From: Bacillota bacterium
GTDB lineage: Bacteria > Bacillota > Desulfitobacteriia > Desulfitobacteriales > JAJXUE01
Reading direction: 5' to 3'
Length of the DNA: 42,740 nucleotides
Assembly: GCA_021811155.1 (NCBI GenBank)
Contig: JAJZPO010000018.1
Location: 1-42,740 of the forward strand
Positions 23,198-31,064 of the stretch are shown here, piece after piece. Position 1 is the first letter of the stretch. Each line of letters begins with the position of its first letter. Below the pieces are notes generated by a model. It was given only the letters and a program-made list of their open reading frames with translations, did not search any database and had not been told where the DNA came from. A program made the position numbers and the translations under genes.

Positions 23198-23230
23198 ATA
23201 AGGAAGCGAGCATTCGTGCCAAATTGGGGT

Positions 23231-23277
23231 CCCCACGAAATTAAGTCCCAAGAGAAGTGCACCGGAATTTCGTGGGG
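23231..23277. repeat. ATTTCG-GGGG family hairpin, copy 3
   Basis: CCCCACGAAATT (23231-23242) and AATTTCGTGGGG (23266-23277) form a perfect 12-base-pair stem with a 23-base loop. Compared with copy 2, the fifth pair is A-T instead of G-C, a compensated change. Confidence 0.75.
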
Positions 23278-23402
23278 TAATCGGAAGGGCGCTCGCCGAG
23301 CATGCTAACGGCTCCTCCGTAATGCTTCTCTACGCAGAAAGAAAATTCACCCTTGAGCTTAGCGGCCTGTTTCATTACATCAGTGATGCCGTCAAACGGC
23401 AT
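23241..23402 (-). pseudogene. Small unidentified reading frame, possible gene remnant
   Basis: From ATG 23400-23402 this frame encodes 53 residues (MPFDGITDVMKQAAK and onward, with GEFSFCVEKHYGG in the middle) and stops inside hairpin copy 3. The open frame extends about 11 codons upstream (VEFGVGTQTC) without another start, and no ribosome site precedes the ATG. The composition looks protein-like rather than random. I do not recognise a family. It could be the decayed end of a lost gene, or chance. Confidence 0.25.
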
Positions 23403-23435
23403 GCAGGTCTGAGTTCCGACCCCAAATTCAACCCC

Positions 23436-23855
23436 CTAGTTAAACACTTCTTTATATGAAGCAACCTGCCATCCCCCGCTGGGATTGGGGATGATGATCA
23501 CTTCCAGCTTGCGCACTGCGGAGCCGCTTTTGCCGGTTGAGAGAACTGTAACACCAGGGTTTGGCGTCCCGAAATCCAGGCTGAAGGAGCCTGCGCCCAA
23601 AGTGTAGCTTGACTCCGGCCGCCAGTCCGGATCGATGGCCAGCTGGGAACGTGCCAGTTCAACCCCGGCTTCGGCCAGGTAGAGGGCCTGCTTGCTCTGG
23701 ACATAGCGGGTGGTCATGCGCAGATCCGCCTGGGCCAGATACAAGTAGGTCGAGGAAAGCAGAAAGACGGCCAGTACGGTAATCAGGCTAATCAGACTGG
23801 CTCCGCCTGCCTGATTCCCTCTTAGTCCGCCCGCCGTTTTATTGTCAGCTTCCAT
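23436..23855 (-). CDS. PilX-like prepilin-type protein
   Basis: 139 residues from ATG 23853-23855, preceded by GGGGTGG; the longer frame to 23900 overlaps the upstream gene further and lacks a ribosome site. A hydrophobic segment (SLISLITVLAVFLLSSTYLYLA, about residues 20-41) is followed by SKQALYLAEAGVELARSQL, the signature of PilX N-terminal domains. Glu at mature position 5 is absent. A beta-rich C-terminus follows. It is the last of a four-gene minor prepilin cluster and overlaps the preceding PilW-like gene by 34 bases. It is probably a minor subunit that primes pilus assembly. Confidence 0.82.
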   Translation of the reverse strand: MEADNKTAGGLRGNQAGGASLISLITVLAVFLLSSTYLYLAQADLRMTTRYVQSKQALYLAEAGVELARSQLAIDPDWRPESSYTLGAGSFSLDFGTPNPGVTVLSTGKSGSAVRKLEVIIIPNPSGGWQVASYKEVFN

Positions 23856-24283
23856 TGGTTTTCCACCCCGTTCTGCCTGGCTGTGATAACCACGTCCCAA
23901 CGCCCGGCCCCCATGTCGGCAAAGTCTACCTGTTCCACATAACTGGCCACCGGATTGGGGACACCGTCAGTTTCCTGGTACAAATCTTTTACACCGTTGT
24001 AGTCCTTGTCAGCAACATAGAAATATACGCTCTGGTTGTTGGAGCGGGTTACTTTTAATATCCCCGGCCCGGTGAGCGCAACGGTTTTTGCCTGCCGGAT
24101 TTCCCTGTCCAGCAAGCCGGCAGCGGCGCGGGCAGACTGCTGAGTCTCAATCTGACTGTTTCCCCTGGCGAATATTCTTGTCTGCAGGGTAAGGGTTTGG
24201 GCGGCGATGCTGACAACCAGGCCCATGAGCACCAGCGCCGCCAGGACCTCAATCAGGGTAAACCCCTTTTCTCGCCCGCCCAT
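23822..24283 (-). CDS. PilW-like minor prepilin
   Basis: 153 residues from ATG 24281-24283, one base after the upstream stop (TGACATG), so translation is probably coupled; no ribosome site is visible. The leader MGGREKG is followed by FTLIEVLAALVLMGLVVSIA, with Glu at mature position 5. An alpha-helical tail (ETQQSARAAAGLLDREIRQA) is typical of PilW/GspJ minor pilins. The C-terminal half is beta-rich and lacks the large lectin-like extension of the proteins at 6515 and 9701. It is third in the cluster of four. Confidence 0.85.
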   Translation of the reverse strand: MGGREKGFTLIEVLAALVLMGLVVSIAAQTLTLQTRIFARGNSQIETQQSARAAAGLLDREIRQAKTVALTGPGILKVTRSNNQSVYFYVADKDYNGVKDLYQETDGVPNPVASYVEQVDFADMGAGRWDVVITARQNGVENQWKLTIKRRAD

Positions 24284-24284
24284 G

Positions 24285-24668
24285 TCAGCGCCGCGAAAGG
24301 TAGGTTGCCAGTTCAACCCTGCCCGGGTCCGGTCCAAGCGACCAGCTGCAAGACAATCTGATTTCCAGAAGGTTTTCATTTCCGGCAACCCAGGAGCTAA
24401 ACACCTGTAAGCTCATGCCGTTTTCCAGCCTGGTTTCCACCGTTTGGCCAGGCTCAATCCTGCCGGAGGCCAGCCCCCCTTCTACTCCCATGCCTTTGAT
24501 TATTTCCAGTTCCGTCTGGGCCAGATTAACGGCTTTCGCCTTCCACTGGCTCAGGTACATAGTCCGGCGGGCGCCGGCTGAGACATGAAACAAAGTGGAG
24601 ATGCCCACGCTTAATATCAGCACTCCCACAACCGCGTCCAGCAGGACAAAGCCTCTTTCCCGTCTCAT
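24285..24668 (-). CDS. PilV/GspI-like minor prepilin
   Basis: 127 residues from ATG 24666-24668, which overlaps the upstream stop as ATGA. The leader MRRERG precedes FVLLDAVVGVLILSVGISTL, with Asp instead of Glu at mature position 5, which is unusual. The KAVNLAQTELEIIKG stretch matches PilV/GspI proteins. The rest forms a small beta-rich domain. Tight overlaps on both sides indicate one transcript. It is probably a minor pilin of the initiation complex. Confidence 0.83.
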   Translation of the reverse strand: MRRERGFVLLDAVVGVLILSVGISTLFHVSAGARRTMYLSQWKAKAVNLAQTELEIIKGMGVEGGLASGRIEPGQTVETRLENGMSLQVFSSWVAGNENLLEIRLSCSWSLGPDPGRVELATYLSRR

Positions 24669-25012
24669 GAACCTGTCACCCTTCCCGTGTTTGCATCCAG
24701 AACATAGGTTTTGCCGGTCGGGCTTGGGGGAATCCCGCTTAGATAGGGCCCGTCCCACCCCGGTATCCCGCCTGCCGGATTCTGCAAGAGGTAACTGAGT
24801 TCAGCCGGAATCACGCCTGTATCCAGGCGGAACTGCCTGACAGCCCCCTCAATCAGCTGAATGTTGGCCTTATCAGCCTTGTCACCCGCCTTGCCCAGCA
24901 TGGAGGTAACATTTGGCGCAGCGATAGTGAAAATCACCCCAACTATGATGATTACGGATAACACCTCAACCAGGGTGAAGCCCCGGCACTGTTTAATTAG
25001 TTTGCTGGACAT
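24665..25012 (-). CDS. GspG/PilE-like prepilin
   Basis: 115 residues. The leader MSSKLIKQCRG precedes FTLVEVLSVIIIVGVIFTIAAPNV, with Glu at mature position 5. The sequence then follows GspG-type pseudopilins: IQLIEGAVRQFRLDTGVIP, LQNP, GWDGPYL, and a C-terminal YVLDANTGRV. This resembles the major pseudopilin of type II secretion, so a secretion-like pseudopilus is an alternative to a pilus role. No second secretion ATPase or secretin is in the window. It is first in the four-gene cluster. Confidence 0.87.
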   Translation of the reverse strand: MSSKLIKQCRGFTLVEVLSVIIIVGVIFTIAAPNVTSMLGKAGDKADKANIQLIEGAVRQFRLDTGVIPAELSYLLQNPAGGIPGWDGPYLSGIPPSPTGKTYVLDANTGRVTGS

Positions 25013-25185
25013 GGCAACTCCCCCCCCGGACCGGCACAGAAAATGTTCGCACTTTGCCTGGGGTATTCCTCTCCTGCCCGGTAGTAATTACCGTCAGTTT
25101 CCTTTGATTTTCACCACCTTTCCCCATGTTCCGAACTATGTTTTAGCCACAATATAGAAAACCACAAATCTCACCTAATCAGGCG

Positions 25186-25220
25186 TAAAAAAAGTAAAGC
25201 GCCCTCAAAACGAGAGCGCT
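25186..25220 (-). terminator. Intrinsic terminator after aroB
   Basis: In minus-strand RNA, AGCGCTCTC/GAGGGCGCT (25198-25220, one G-U pair) with a 5-base loop is followed by TTACTTTTTTT. It lies 38 bases after the aroB stop and ends the aroE-to-aroB transcript. Confidence 0.92.
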
Positions 25221-25258
25221 TCAACAATCTTGATTATACGGGTTTTCGCCGGCTGCGG

Positions 25259-26338
25259 CTAGCAAACCGTCCTGAACGCCTGCAGGATGTCCTCCTGCTG
25301 CAAGCCCTGGAAAACTTCCGCTTTACCGATTTTGACGGGCAGGACAAACCGTATTTCCCCCGCTACAACCTTTTTGTCGTAAGCCAGGGCCTCATACAGC
25401 TCCCCGGGTGTCAGTCCTGTACCTGAAACGGGCAGCCCTGCCCGTTCCAGCAGGGATATGATTTCCTTCAAATCGTGTTCCGGCAAAATCCCCAAACTGT
25501 GGGACAGCCGGCTCGCCGCAGCAATCCCCAGGGCTACAGCCTCACCGTGCCGGTAACGGCAGTACCCGGTAACGCTCTCCACGGCATGGCCAAAGGTGTG
25601 GCCAAGATTGAGCACAGCCCGCAGTCCCTGTTCCAACTCATCCTGCTCCACCACCCCCACTTTTACCCGGCAGGAGCGGGCCGCCATCTCCGCCACGGAC
25701 GCATGGGAAGCAGCGAGTATTGCGGCCAGACTGTCGCGGATATAGTAGAAGAGAGAGGTATCGGCTATGATTCCATGCTTGATGTTCTCCGCCAACCCCG
25801 TCAGGAGTTCCCGGTAGGGCAGAGTCTGCAGGGTCTCCAAATCGCTCCAGACCAGCAGCGGCTGGTGAAAAGCCCCAATCAGGTTTTTCCCCCTGGCATG
25901 GTTTACTGCCACTTTGCCGCCGATACTGCTGTCTACCTGGGCCAGGAGAGTGGTAGGCGCCTGTACCAACGGCAGGCCGCGCAGGTAGGTCGCAGCGACA
26001 AAGCCCGCCATATCCCCGGTAACTCCCCCTCCAAGGGCAACCACCGCAGACCGCCGGTCAAGCCTGGCCGCGGCAGCAGCGTCAAACAGGCGCGAGGCTG
26101 TCTGCAGGTTCTTGTGCTCCTCCCCGTCCGGAATCACTTCCCTGGCCACTGTGAAACCTGCCTTTTCCAGGCTGCGGCTGACTTTATCACCGTAAAGCTT
26201 GTCTACAGAACTGTTTGAAACCAACAGGGTTTTGGGAGAAAGTCCATATTCGTTTAAAGCGGGTCCGAGCCCGCTCAGGATTCCTTCCCCAATACAAATA
26301 TCATACCCCGGCCCTAGATTAACCCTGACCTTTTCCAT
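25259..26338 (-). CDS. aroB: 3-Dehydroquinate synthase
   Basis: 359 residues. The NAD-binding region carries VVALGGGVTGDMAGFVAATYLRG, followed by QAPTTLLAQVDSSIGGK. Metal ligands are the Glu and His residues of ENIKHG, LNLGHTFGHAVE and RHGEAVALG. It converts DAHP to 3-dehydroquinate, the second step of the shikimate pathway. The start overlaps the end of aroK by 20 bases. It is the last gene of the aro transcript. Confidence 0.96.
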   Translation of the reverse strand: MEKVRVNLGPGYDICIGEGILSGLGPALNEYGLSPKTLLVSNSSVDKLYGDKVSRSLEKAGFTVAREVIPDGEEHKNLQTASRLFDAAAAARLDRRSAVVALGGGVTGDMAGFVAATYLRGLPLVQAPTTLLAQVDSSIGGKVAVNHARGKNLIGAFHQPLLVWSDLETLQTLPYRELLTGLAENIKHGIIADTSLFYYIRDSLAAILAASHASVAEMAARSCRVKVGVVEQDELEQGLRAVLNLGHTFGHAVESVTGYCRYRHGEAVALGIAAASRLSHSLGILPEHDLKEIISLLERAGLPVSGTGLTPGELYEALAYDKKVVAGEIRFVLPVKIGKAEVFQGLQQEDILQAFRTVC

Positions 26339-26864
26339 ACCCCTTCTCCTTCAGACGCTCAATGATAAGGTCTGCCACCTCATCGGGAGTCAGTTCGGAG
26401 GTATCTACCTCAATGTCTCCCTGCCGGTAGGCGAACTCCCTTTGCTCTAGAAGTATTTGAATTTCGGCGAGTGGATTCGCTTTGCGCAGCAAAGGCCGGT
26501 CCCCCTTCCGGGAGACCCGTTCAAGAATCACCTCCGGCGCTGCCCGCAAAGTAATCAAGACTCCGCTTCGCCTGAGCGCGGCCATGTTATCCGGATCAAG
26601 CGCTGCCCCCCCGCCAGTGGCCAGAACTATTCCGCTTAGGGCAGCCAATTTATGCACAACCAATTTTTCTTCCGACCGGAAGCGGATTTCGCGGTAGCGG
26701 GCAAAGATTTCGGGAATTTTCATACCTACCGCACTTTCAATTTCCTGGTCGGAGTCAAAAAATTCTCTGCCCAGCCTTTGAGCCAGGCGTTTGCCCACGG
26801 TGGTCTTTCCCGTTCCCATCATGCCCATAAGCACGATGTTTTTAAGTCCTCTTATATCTCTCAT
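26319..26864 (-). CDS. aroK: Shikimate kinase
   Basis: 181 residues. Walker [10 protein letters not shown] (about 14-22), the shikimate-binding FFDSDQEIE region, a RFRSEEK segment (Arg of the substrate site) and LATGGGAAL are all present. The lid carries RKGDRPLL. It phosphorylates shikimate with ATP. Its ATG overlaps the aroC stop by 4 bases, so aroC, aroK and aroB are translationally linked. Confidence 0.95.
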   Translation of the reverse strand: MRDIRGLKNIVLMGMMGTGKTTVGKRLAQRLGREFFDSDQEIESAVGMKIPEIFARYREIRFRSEEKLVVHKLAALSGIVLATGGGAALDPDNMAALRRSGVLITLRAAPEVILERVSRKGDRPLLRKANPLAEIQILLEQREFAYRQGDIEVDTSELTPDEVADLIIERLKEKGYGKGQG

Positions 26865-28015
26865 CTGGTCTTAACATACTCCCGGTAATTTCTTAACTCA
26901 GCCACCAAGTCTTCCATATGGTCCGCAGGGAATTTCTCCAAAAACGCATTGGAGATTTCCCAGGCAGCGGCAGCCTCGGCCACTACGGCGGCTGCAGGCA
27001 CGGCACAGATATCAGACCTCTCCACAGAAGCCCTGATGCTTTCCTTGCCGGCCATATCTACGCTCGCCAGGGGAGAATAGAGCGTAGGAATAGGTTTCAT
27101 TACTGCCCGGATAACCACGGGCTCACCATTGGTCATCCCGCCTTCGATGCCCCCTGCCCGGTTGGTCAGGCGGTAATACCCCCGCCCGGGCGCGTAGGCG
27201 ATCTCATCGTGAACCTGTGAACCCGGCAGGCTGCCGGCCTGAAAGCCCAGGCCAAACTCCACACCCTTGATGGCCTGGATGCTGAGCAAGGCCTGAGCCA
27301 GTCTGCCGTCCAATTTCCGGTCCCACTGCACGTAGCTGCCAAGACCGGGCGGCAATCCCTCAACCAGGATTTCCACTACCCCGCCCAGGGATTCGCCCTT
27401 CAGTTTTGCCTCGTCTATGGCTGAGATCATCCGTGCCCCTGCTCGTGGATCACCGCAGAACACTTCCGATGCCTCAACCCTGGCCCAAAAACCCGCATCC
27501 TTCCCGGCCGGGGCATACCCAACTCCGCCAATATTGAGTACATGTCCATGAATCTGAACTCCCAGCGCAGGCAGGATTTCCCTGACCACCGCCCCTACGG
27601 CCACCCTCATGGCTGTTTCCCGGGCGCTGGCCCGCTCCAGCACATTCCTGATATCCTGATGCCGGTACTTAAGCGCCCCTGACAGATCGGCGTGTCCAGG
27701 CCTGGGACGGGTTACTTTGCGCTCTTCAAGCTTGGCCCCAGGCTCCGGAGACATGAATTCCTCCCAGTTGGCCCAGTCTTTGTTCTCGACCAGGAGCGCA
27801 ATAGGGCTTCCCAAAGTAACTCCGCCTCTGACACCGGAGAGAATTCTGACCCTGTCCTGTTCAATTTTCATCCTGCCGCCTCGACCGTACCCCTTTTGAC
27901 GGCGTTTCAACTGTAAGTCGATTTTTTCAGCCGTCAGGCTCAACCCGGCCGGGACCCCCTCAAGAATCGCCGTCAGGGCCGGCCCGTGGGATTCGCCGGA
28001 AGTTAAAAACCGCAT
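26861..28015 (-). CDS. aroC: Chorismate synthase
   Basis: 384 residues. The FMN- and EPSP-binding signatures are clear: [16 protein letters not shown] at the N-terminus, [29 protein letters not shown], and the C-terminal [20 protein letters not shown]. It produces chorismate, the branch point for aromatic amino acids and folate, and needs reduced FMN. It lies 18 bases downstream of a pseudopilin gene that interrupts the aro series. Confidence 0.97.
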   Translation of the reverse strand: MRFLTSGESHGPALTAILEGVPAGLSLTAEKIDLQLKRRQKGYGRGGRMKIEQDRVRILSGVRGGVTLGSPIALLVENKDWANWEEFMSPEPGAKLEERKVTRPRPGHADLSGALKYRHQDIRNVLERASARETAMRVAVGAVVREILPALGVQIHGHVLNIGGVGYAPAGKDAGFWARVEASEVFCGDPRAGARMISAIDEAKLKGESLGGVVEILVEGLPPGLGSYVQWDRKLDGRLAQALLSIQAIKGVEFGLGFQAGSLPGSQVHDEIAYAPGRGYYRLTNRAGGIEGGMTNGEPVVIRAVMKPIPTLYSPLASVDMAGKESIRASVERSDICAVPAAAVVAEAAAAWEISNAFLEKFPADHMEDLVAELRNYREYVKTR

Positions 28016-28033
28016 GTGTATTCGTCCCTTTTT

Positions 28034-28458
28034 CTATGATGATATTCTTACCCTGCCGGTAACCGGTGCGACAATAACCTTCAGGACTTTACCTTTCCTG
28101 TTCCCCAGGATGATAGTCGCCCCAATGGAAGGTGTGCCGGTAGGATAAAAAGAAATCTCCAGGTACCCGTTTTTAAGGACTATCCCCTCTTCCAACTGCA
28201 CATCTTCGTTCTGCACCCCGGCGTCTGACAGGCGGTACATGTTGGCGCTGGGGAAGAACTTAACCTGCTGCCATTTGTTCTCCGCGATAGCCTTTTCCCT
28301 GGTCTCGCGCAGGTCAGAGGCCAAGATCCTGGCGGCCTTGTCCAACTTGTAACTTTCCAAAGCCTCAGCTCCCACAGACAATGTGATTCCGCCCAGGATG
28401 GAAACCAGTACAAGCACGACCAGGACCTCGATCAGACTTATGCCCCGCTCCCCAACAT
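28034..28458 (-). pseudogene. GspH-like pseudopilin with an apparent -1 frameshift at its start
   Basis: The body encodes GISLIEVLVVLVLVSILGG, a prepilin cleavage and helix motif, then KLDKAARILASDLRETREKAI, a classic GspH/FimT feature, and a beta-rich end. In frame there is no ATG, GTG or TTG before the cleavage site. The well-placed ATG (28456-28458, after AAAAGGAGTGAGG) is one base out of frame. One more G in the G4 run at 28450-28453 would give Met-Leu-Gly-Glu-Arg-Gly-Ile-Ser-Leu-Ile-Glu-Val, a normal prepilin. This may be a true mutation, phase variation at a short homopolymer, or a sequence error. It sits between aroE and aroC. Confidence 0.75.
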
Positions 28459-28517
28459 CCTCACTCCTTTTAACCTGAAAATAGGCTTTTGGGTCTTCTC
28501 TAGCTTACAAGCTCTTT

Positions 28518-29411
28518 TCATCCCTTGATGGCGCCGTCAGTGACATGGGATGGACTGACAGCAGCCAGCAAGGCCTCGCGCATTGCTTCCACCGGCGCCG
28601 GCTTTCCTGTCCAGAGCTCGAAGGCCAGAGTTCCCTGATGCAAAAGCATTCCCAGCCCGTTGGCGGTAGTGCAGCCCTTGCTTTTGGCCTCCCGCAGCAG
28701 CCTGGTTTCCCAGGGATTAAAGATGGTGTCGCAGACAAAATTATGTGTGAACAGACGCGCGGGATTTATCGGAGGCTCACTGTCCACCTGCGGGTACATG
28801 CCCACCGGCGTAGTGTTCACCACCAGTGAACTCTGCTCCAGGGCCAGGTCCAGTTCCCTGACCTCCAGTCCAACTCCGGAAAACCGGCAGGGGAAGCGGT
28901 CCCCCAGCGCTTGAGCCAGCTTTTTGGCCCTCTCCGGGTTACGGTTGGCAATCGTCACGCTCTGGGCCCCGGCTGCTGCCAGGGCAGCGGCAATGGCCCG
29001 TGCCGCTCCCCCCGCCCCGAGGATCACAATGTTCCGCCCAGCCGGAGTGAAATCCCATAACTCGGACACGGAGCGCAAAAAACCCCTGCCATCCGTATTG
29101 AATCCTATCAGCCGGCCATCACGGTTTAACACAGTGTTTACTGCTCCCATGCCGGCCGCCTCCGGGTCAACCTCATCCAAAAATTGTAAAACAGCTTCCT
29201 TGTGAGGTATTGTAACGTTGAACCCGGCAAAGCCTAAAGCTCTCAGTCCCGCCACACCTTTGGGCAGATCCGGCGGCTCAAGCGGGAGCGGCAGGTAGCA
29301 GTGGTCAAGCTGCAAGAGTTCAAAAGCCTTGTTGTGCATTGCCGGAGATAACGAATGGCCAACCGGATAACCCACAATTCCGAAAAGCTTGGTCTTCCCG
29401 CTTATCTGCAT
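28518..29411 (-). CDS. aroE: Shikimate dehydrogenase (NADP)
   Basis: 297 residues. The substrate-binding N-terminus shows GYPVGHSLSPAMHNKAF and FNVTIPHKEAVLQFLDEV, with catalytic Lys and Asp, and NTDGRGF. The Rossmann domain has VILGAGGAARAIAAAL and an NRNPERAK NADP motif. It reduces 3-dehydroshikimate. It is the first enzyme gene behind a promoter and candidate attenuator (29435-29618). A GspH-like gene follows. Confidence 0.96.
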   Translation of the reverse strand: MQISGKTKLFGIVGYPVGHSLSPAMHNKAFELLQLDHCYLPLPLEPPDLPKGVAGLRALGFAGFNVTIPHKEAVLQFLDEVDPEAAGMGAVNTVLNRDGRLIGFNTDGRGFLRSVSELWDFTPAGRNIVILGAGGAARAIAAALAAAGAQSVTIANRNPERAKKLAQALGDRFPCRFSGVGLEVRELDLALEQSSLVVNTTPVGMYPQVDSEPPINPARLFTHNFVCDTIFNPWETRLLREAKSKGCTTANGLGMLLHQGTLAFELWTGKPAPVEAMREALLAAVSPSHVTDGAIKG

Positions 29412-29434
29412 ATTAGGACCACCTTTACAACGCT

Positions 29435-29470
29435 AAAAAAGCACAAAGGACACCCCGGTTAGAGGCGTCC
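29435..29470 (-). terminator. Leader terminator (attenuator) upstream of aroE
   Basis: In minus-strand RNA, GGACGCC/GGTGTCC form a 7-base-pair stem (29448-29470) followed by TTTGTGCTTTTTT, 23 bases before the aroE ATG. Its loop carries CTAACCGG (29455-29462), exactly complementary to CCGGTTAG at 29537-29544, so an alternative upstream pairing can open the terminator. Confidence 0.75.
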
Positions 29471-29536
29471 AAAATAACATGGCTCTCCTGCCGTACTTCC
29501 ATCCTACCTGTTGTTAAATCACATCAGACAACCCGG

Positions 29537-29544
29537 CTAACCGG
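29537..29544 (-). promoter_or_regulatory. Candidate antiterminator arm in the aroE leader
   Basis: CCGGTTAG on the minus strand is perfectly complementary to the terminator loop (29455-29462). The adjacent UACC can instead pair with GGUA that overlaps the Trp and stop codons of the tiny upstream ORF. This gives the three-way choice expected for ribosome-mediated attenuation. The mechanism is inferred. Confidence 0.5.
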
Positions 29545-29563
29545 TAAACCCTGGGCCATGCCC

Positions 29564-29578
29564 CTACCAAAAATACAT
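29564..29578 (-). CDS. Candidate leader peptide Met-Tyr-Phe-Trp
   Basis: ATG TAT TTT TGG TAG encodes Met-Tyr-Phe-Trp, one codon for each aromatic amino acid, in the leader of a shikimate-pathway operon. It lies only about 5 bases after the likely transcription start and has no ribosome site, so translation would have to be leaderless or nearly so. Chance occurrence cannot be excluded. Confidence 0.4.
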   Translation of the reverse strand: MYFW

Positions 29579-29589
29579 ATTTGCTGGTA

Positions 29590-29618
29590 ATGATACCATA
29601 GATGTATGCTTATCACAA
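29590..29618 (-). promoter_or_regulatory. Sigma-A-type promoter of the aroE operon
   Basis: On the minus strand, TTGTGA (29613-29618) and TATCAT (29590-29595) are separated by exactly 17 bases, 4/6 and 5/6 matches. The predicted start near 29583 gives a leader of about 170 bases before aroE. Confidence 0.75.
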
Positions 29619-29636
29619 CCCCATTGCCTGCAAGAG

Positions 29637-30461
29637 CTAAATGGTGTCCGCTTGGATCAGCTTTTGCAGGATACCCAGGACAGTCTTCAGGTCTTCAATC
29701 GGAACCTGTCCGGGCGCGGAACTGTTCTCACCAACAGCAAAGGTGACCGCAGAACCAAATATCCCTCCGACCAGCCGGGTCAGGGAGCCGTATCCCCCCA
29801 TGGCCATGGTTATGAGTGGAATCTTGCCTGTGTTTTTCGCTTCCAGCGTTGAGTTGAGCAAGGTTAGGACATCCTGCAAACTCTTTGACATCACCGCAAC
29901 CTTGGCGATGTCGGCGCCCAGATCTTCTGCTGCCGCAATCTTTGCCTTAATGGCAGCGGGAGATGGTGTGTACTCAAAGTTGTGGTACGACATGATCATT
30001 TTGATATCGTTGGCGAGGGATATTTTTCTCAAATCCTCCAGGTTTTCTTTCCTGTTGCTCAGTTCAAAGTCAATGATGTCAACGCTTTTGCTCCTGCAGA
30101 CAGCCGAGTGCACCTGGACAATCTCAGCCTCGCTGAGAGATATGGGCTCCCCACCTTCCCGGCTGGAACGAATGGTAAAAATGACCGGTATCTCGCCGGC
30201 GGTTTGCCTGATTTGTTTTGTAGCATTATCGACCTCCGCCGTTTTTGCAATGCCTGCAAAAAAATCTGCTCTCCACTCAATCATGTCTGGTTGTTTGCTC
30301 AAGACACTGGTCAGTTCGGAGAGTATTATCTCGACATTCTTTCCTATTAAAGGAGCGCATATCAGCGGCCGTGTTCCGGCACCAAGTTCCCTGCCCCTGA
30401 CATCAACACGTTTTGCCGGCTTGATAGCAATCAAGCTCCCTTCATTATCTCTGTATCCCAC
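29637..30461 (-). CDS. aroD: Type I 3-dehydroquinate dehydratase
   Basis: About 274 residues of TIM-barrel. The catalytic residues are visible: Glu in EWRADFF, His in SYHNFE and the Schiff-base Lys in DIAKVAVM, with the MAMGGYGSLTRL loop and a Ser/Pro-rich GENSSAPGQ lid. It dehydrates 3-dehydroquinate to 3-dehydroshikimate. The start is uncertain: GTG 30459-30461 lacks a ribosome site, and a TTG near 30434 lies right after AAGGGAG. It is upstream of the aroE promoter, so it is probably on a separate transcript with yqeG. Confidence 0.93.
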   Translation of the reverse strand: MGYRDNEGSLIAIKPAKRVDVRGRELGAGTRPLICAPLIGKNVEIILSELTSVLSKQPDMIEWRADFFAGIAKTAEVDNATKQIRQTAGEIPVIFTIRSSREGGEPISLSEAEIVQVHSAVCRSKSVDIIDFELSNRKENLEDLRKISLANDIKMIMSYHNFEYTPSPAAIKAKIAAAEDLGADIAKVAVMSKSLQDVLTLLNSTLEAKNTGKIPLITMAMGGYGSLTRLVGGIFGSAVTFAVGENSSAPGQVPIEDLKTVLGILQKLIQADTI

Positions 30462-30510
30462 CAGGCGTTTTATTTACAATCGGCTATTTCCTTCGCCTAT
30501 GAACTGGGCA

Positions 30511-31026
30511 TTATCTTCTGACTTTCGCTCCCTCAGGGAGGTCCATGGCCCAGAAAACCAACCTCTCCAGGCAGCGCATAAATCTTGTGCCAATCCACTC
30601 GCGCTTGCTGATTGGCAGCACCAATATTGTGTACATTCCCAGCCGGTTTCCGCCCAGCACATCGGTGAACAGCTGGTCACCGACCACCGCTGTATCGTTG
30701 ATGCCGGTCCCAATAACCTTTAATGCTTGGTGAAAGGCCCGCCGTCTGGGCTTTTTGGCCTTGTAAACAAATGGTATTCCCAGGGCGTTGGCGACTCCTG
30801 CCACTCTGTGCTCGCTGTTGTTTGACGCTACACAGCATTTTATACCATACTGCTTCAGGCCCTTGAACCAGCGGGTTACCTTAGGTCCAACCTCCATAGC
30901 ATTCCAGGGCGTGACAGTGTTGTCCAGATCAATAATTAACCCTTTGATACCTAACTCCTGCAGCTGCATAGGCGAGATGCTGTCCAATGACTCGACATAC
31001 ATATTGGGTCGCAAGTACGATAGCAT
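30511..31026 (-). CDS. yqeG: YqeG family HAD-type phosphatase
   Basis: 171 residues from ATG 31024-31026, with CGGAGGAA upstream; the longer frame to 31059 has no ribosome site. The HAD motif DLDNTVTPW holds the nucleophile Asp. VASNNSEHRV is motif II, the Lys is in KAKKPRRRAF, and VVGDQLFTDVLGGNRLGM is motif III/IV. The family (IIIA subclass) resembles mitochondrial phosphatidylglycerophosphate phosphatase, and yqeG commonly lies near shikimate genes in Firmicutes. Its exact substrate here is unproven. Confidence 0.9.
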   Translation of the reverse strand: MLSYLRPNMYVESLDSISPMQLQELGIKGLIIDLDNTVTPWNAMEVGPKVTRWFKGLKQYGIKCCVASNNSEHRVAGVANALGIPFVYKAKKPRRRAFHQALKVIGTGINDTAVVGDQLFTDVLGGNRLGMYTILVLPISKREWIGTRFMRCLERLVFWAMDLPEGAKVRR

Positions 31027-31064
31027 AATTCCTCCGCTGATGGAAAAAAACTGTAGCAAAATTC

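Larger units (their letters stand above)
22828..23435. other. 608-base intergenic region upstream of pilB
   Basis: Contents from low to high coordinate: the pilB ribosome site and leader; a 15-base palindrome at 22932-22946; a bidirectional terminator at 23003-23024; a short GGACGG-CCGTCC hairpin near 23060-23080; two tandem 12-base-pair hairpins at 23150-23277; and a small reading frame (23241-23402). No complete known gene is visible. It resembles a site that collects small repeats. Confidence 0.6.

Noticed and set aside
23386-23402. ATGCCGT-CAA-ACGGCAT hairpin after the PilX-like gene
   Set aside because: It has a seven-base stem and a three-base loop with no U-tract. A better terminator lies at 23003-23024.
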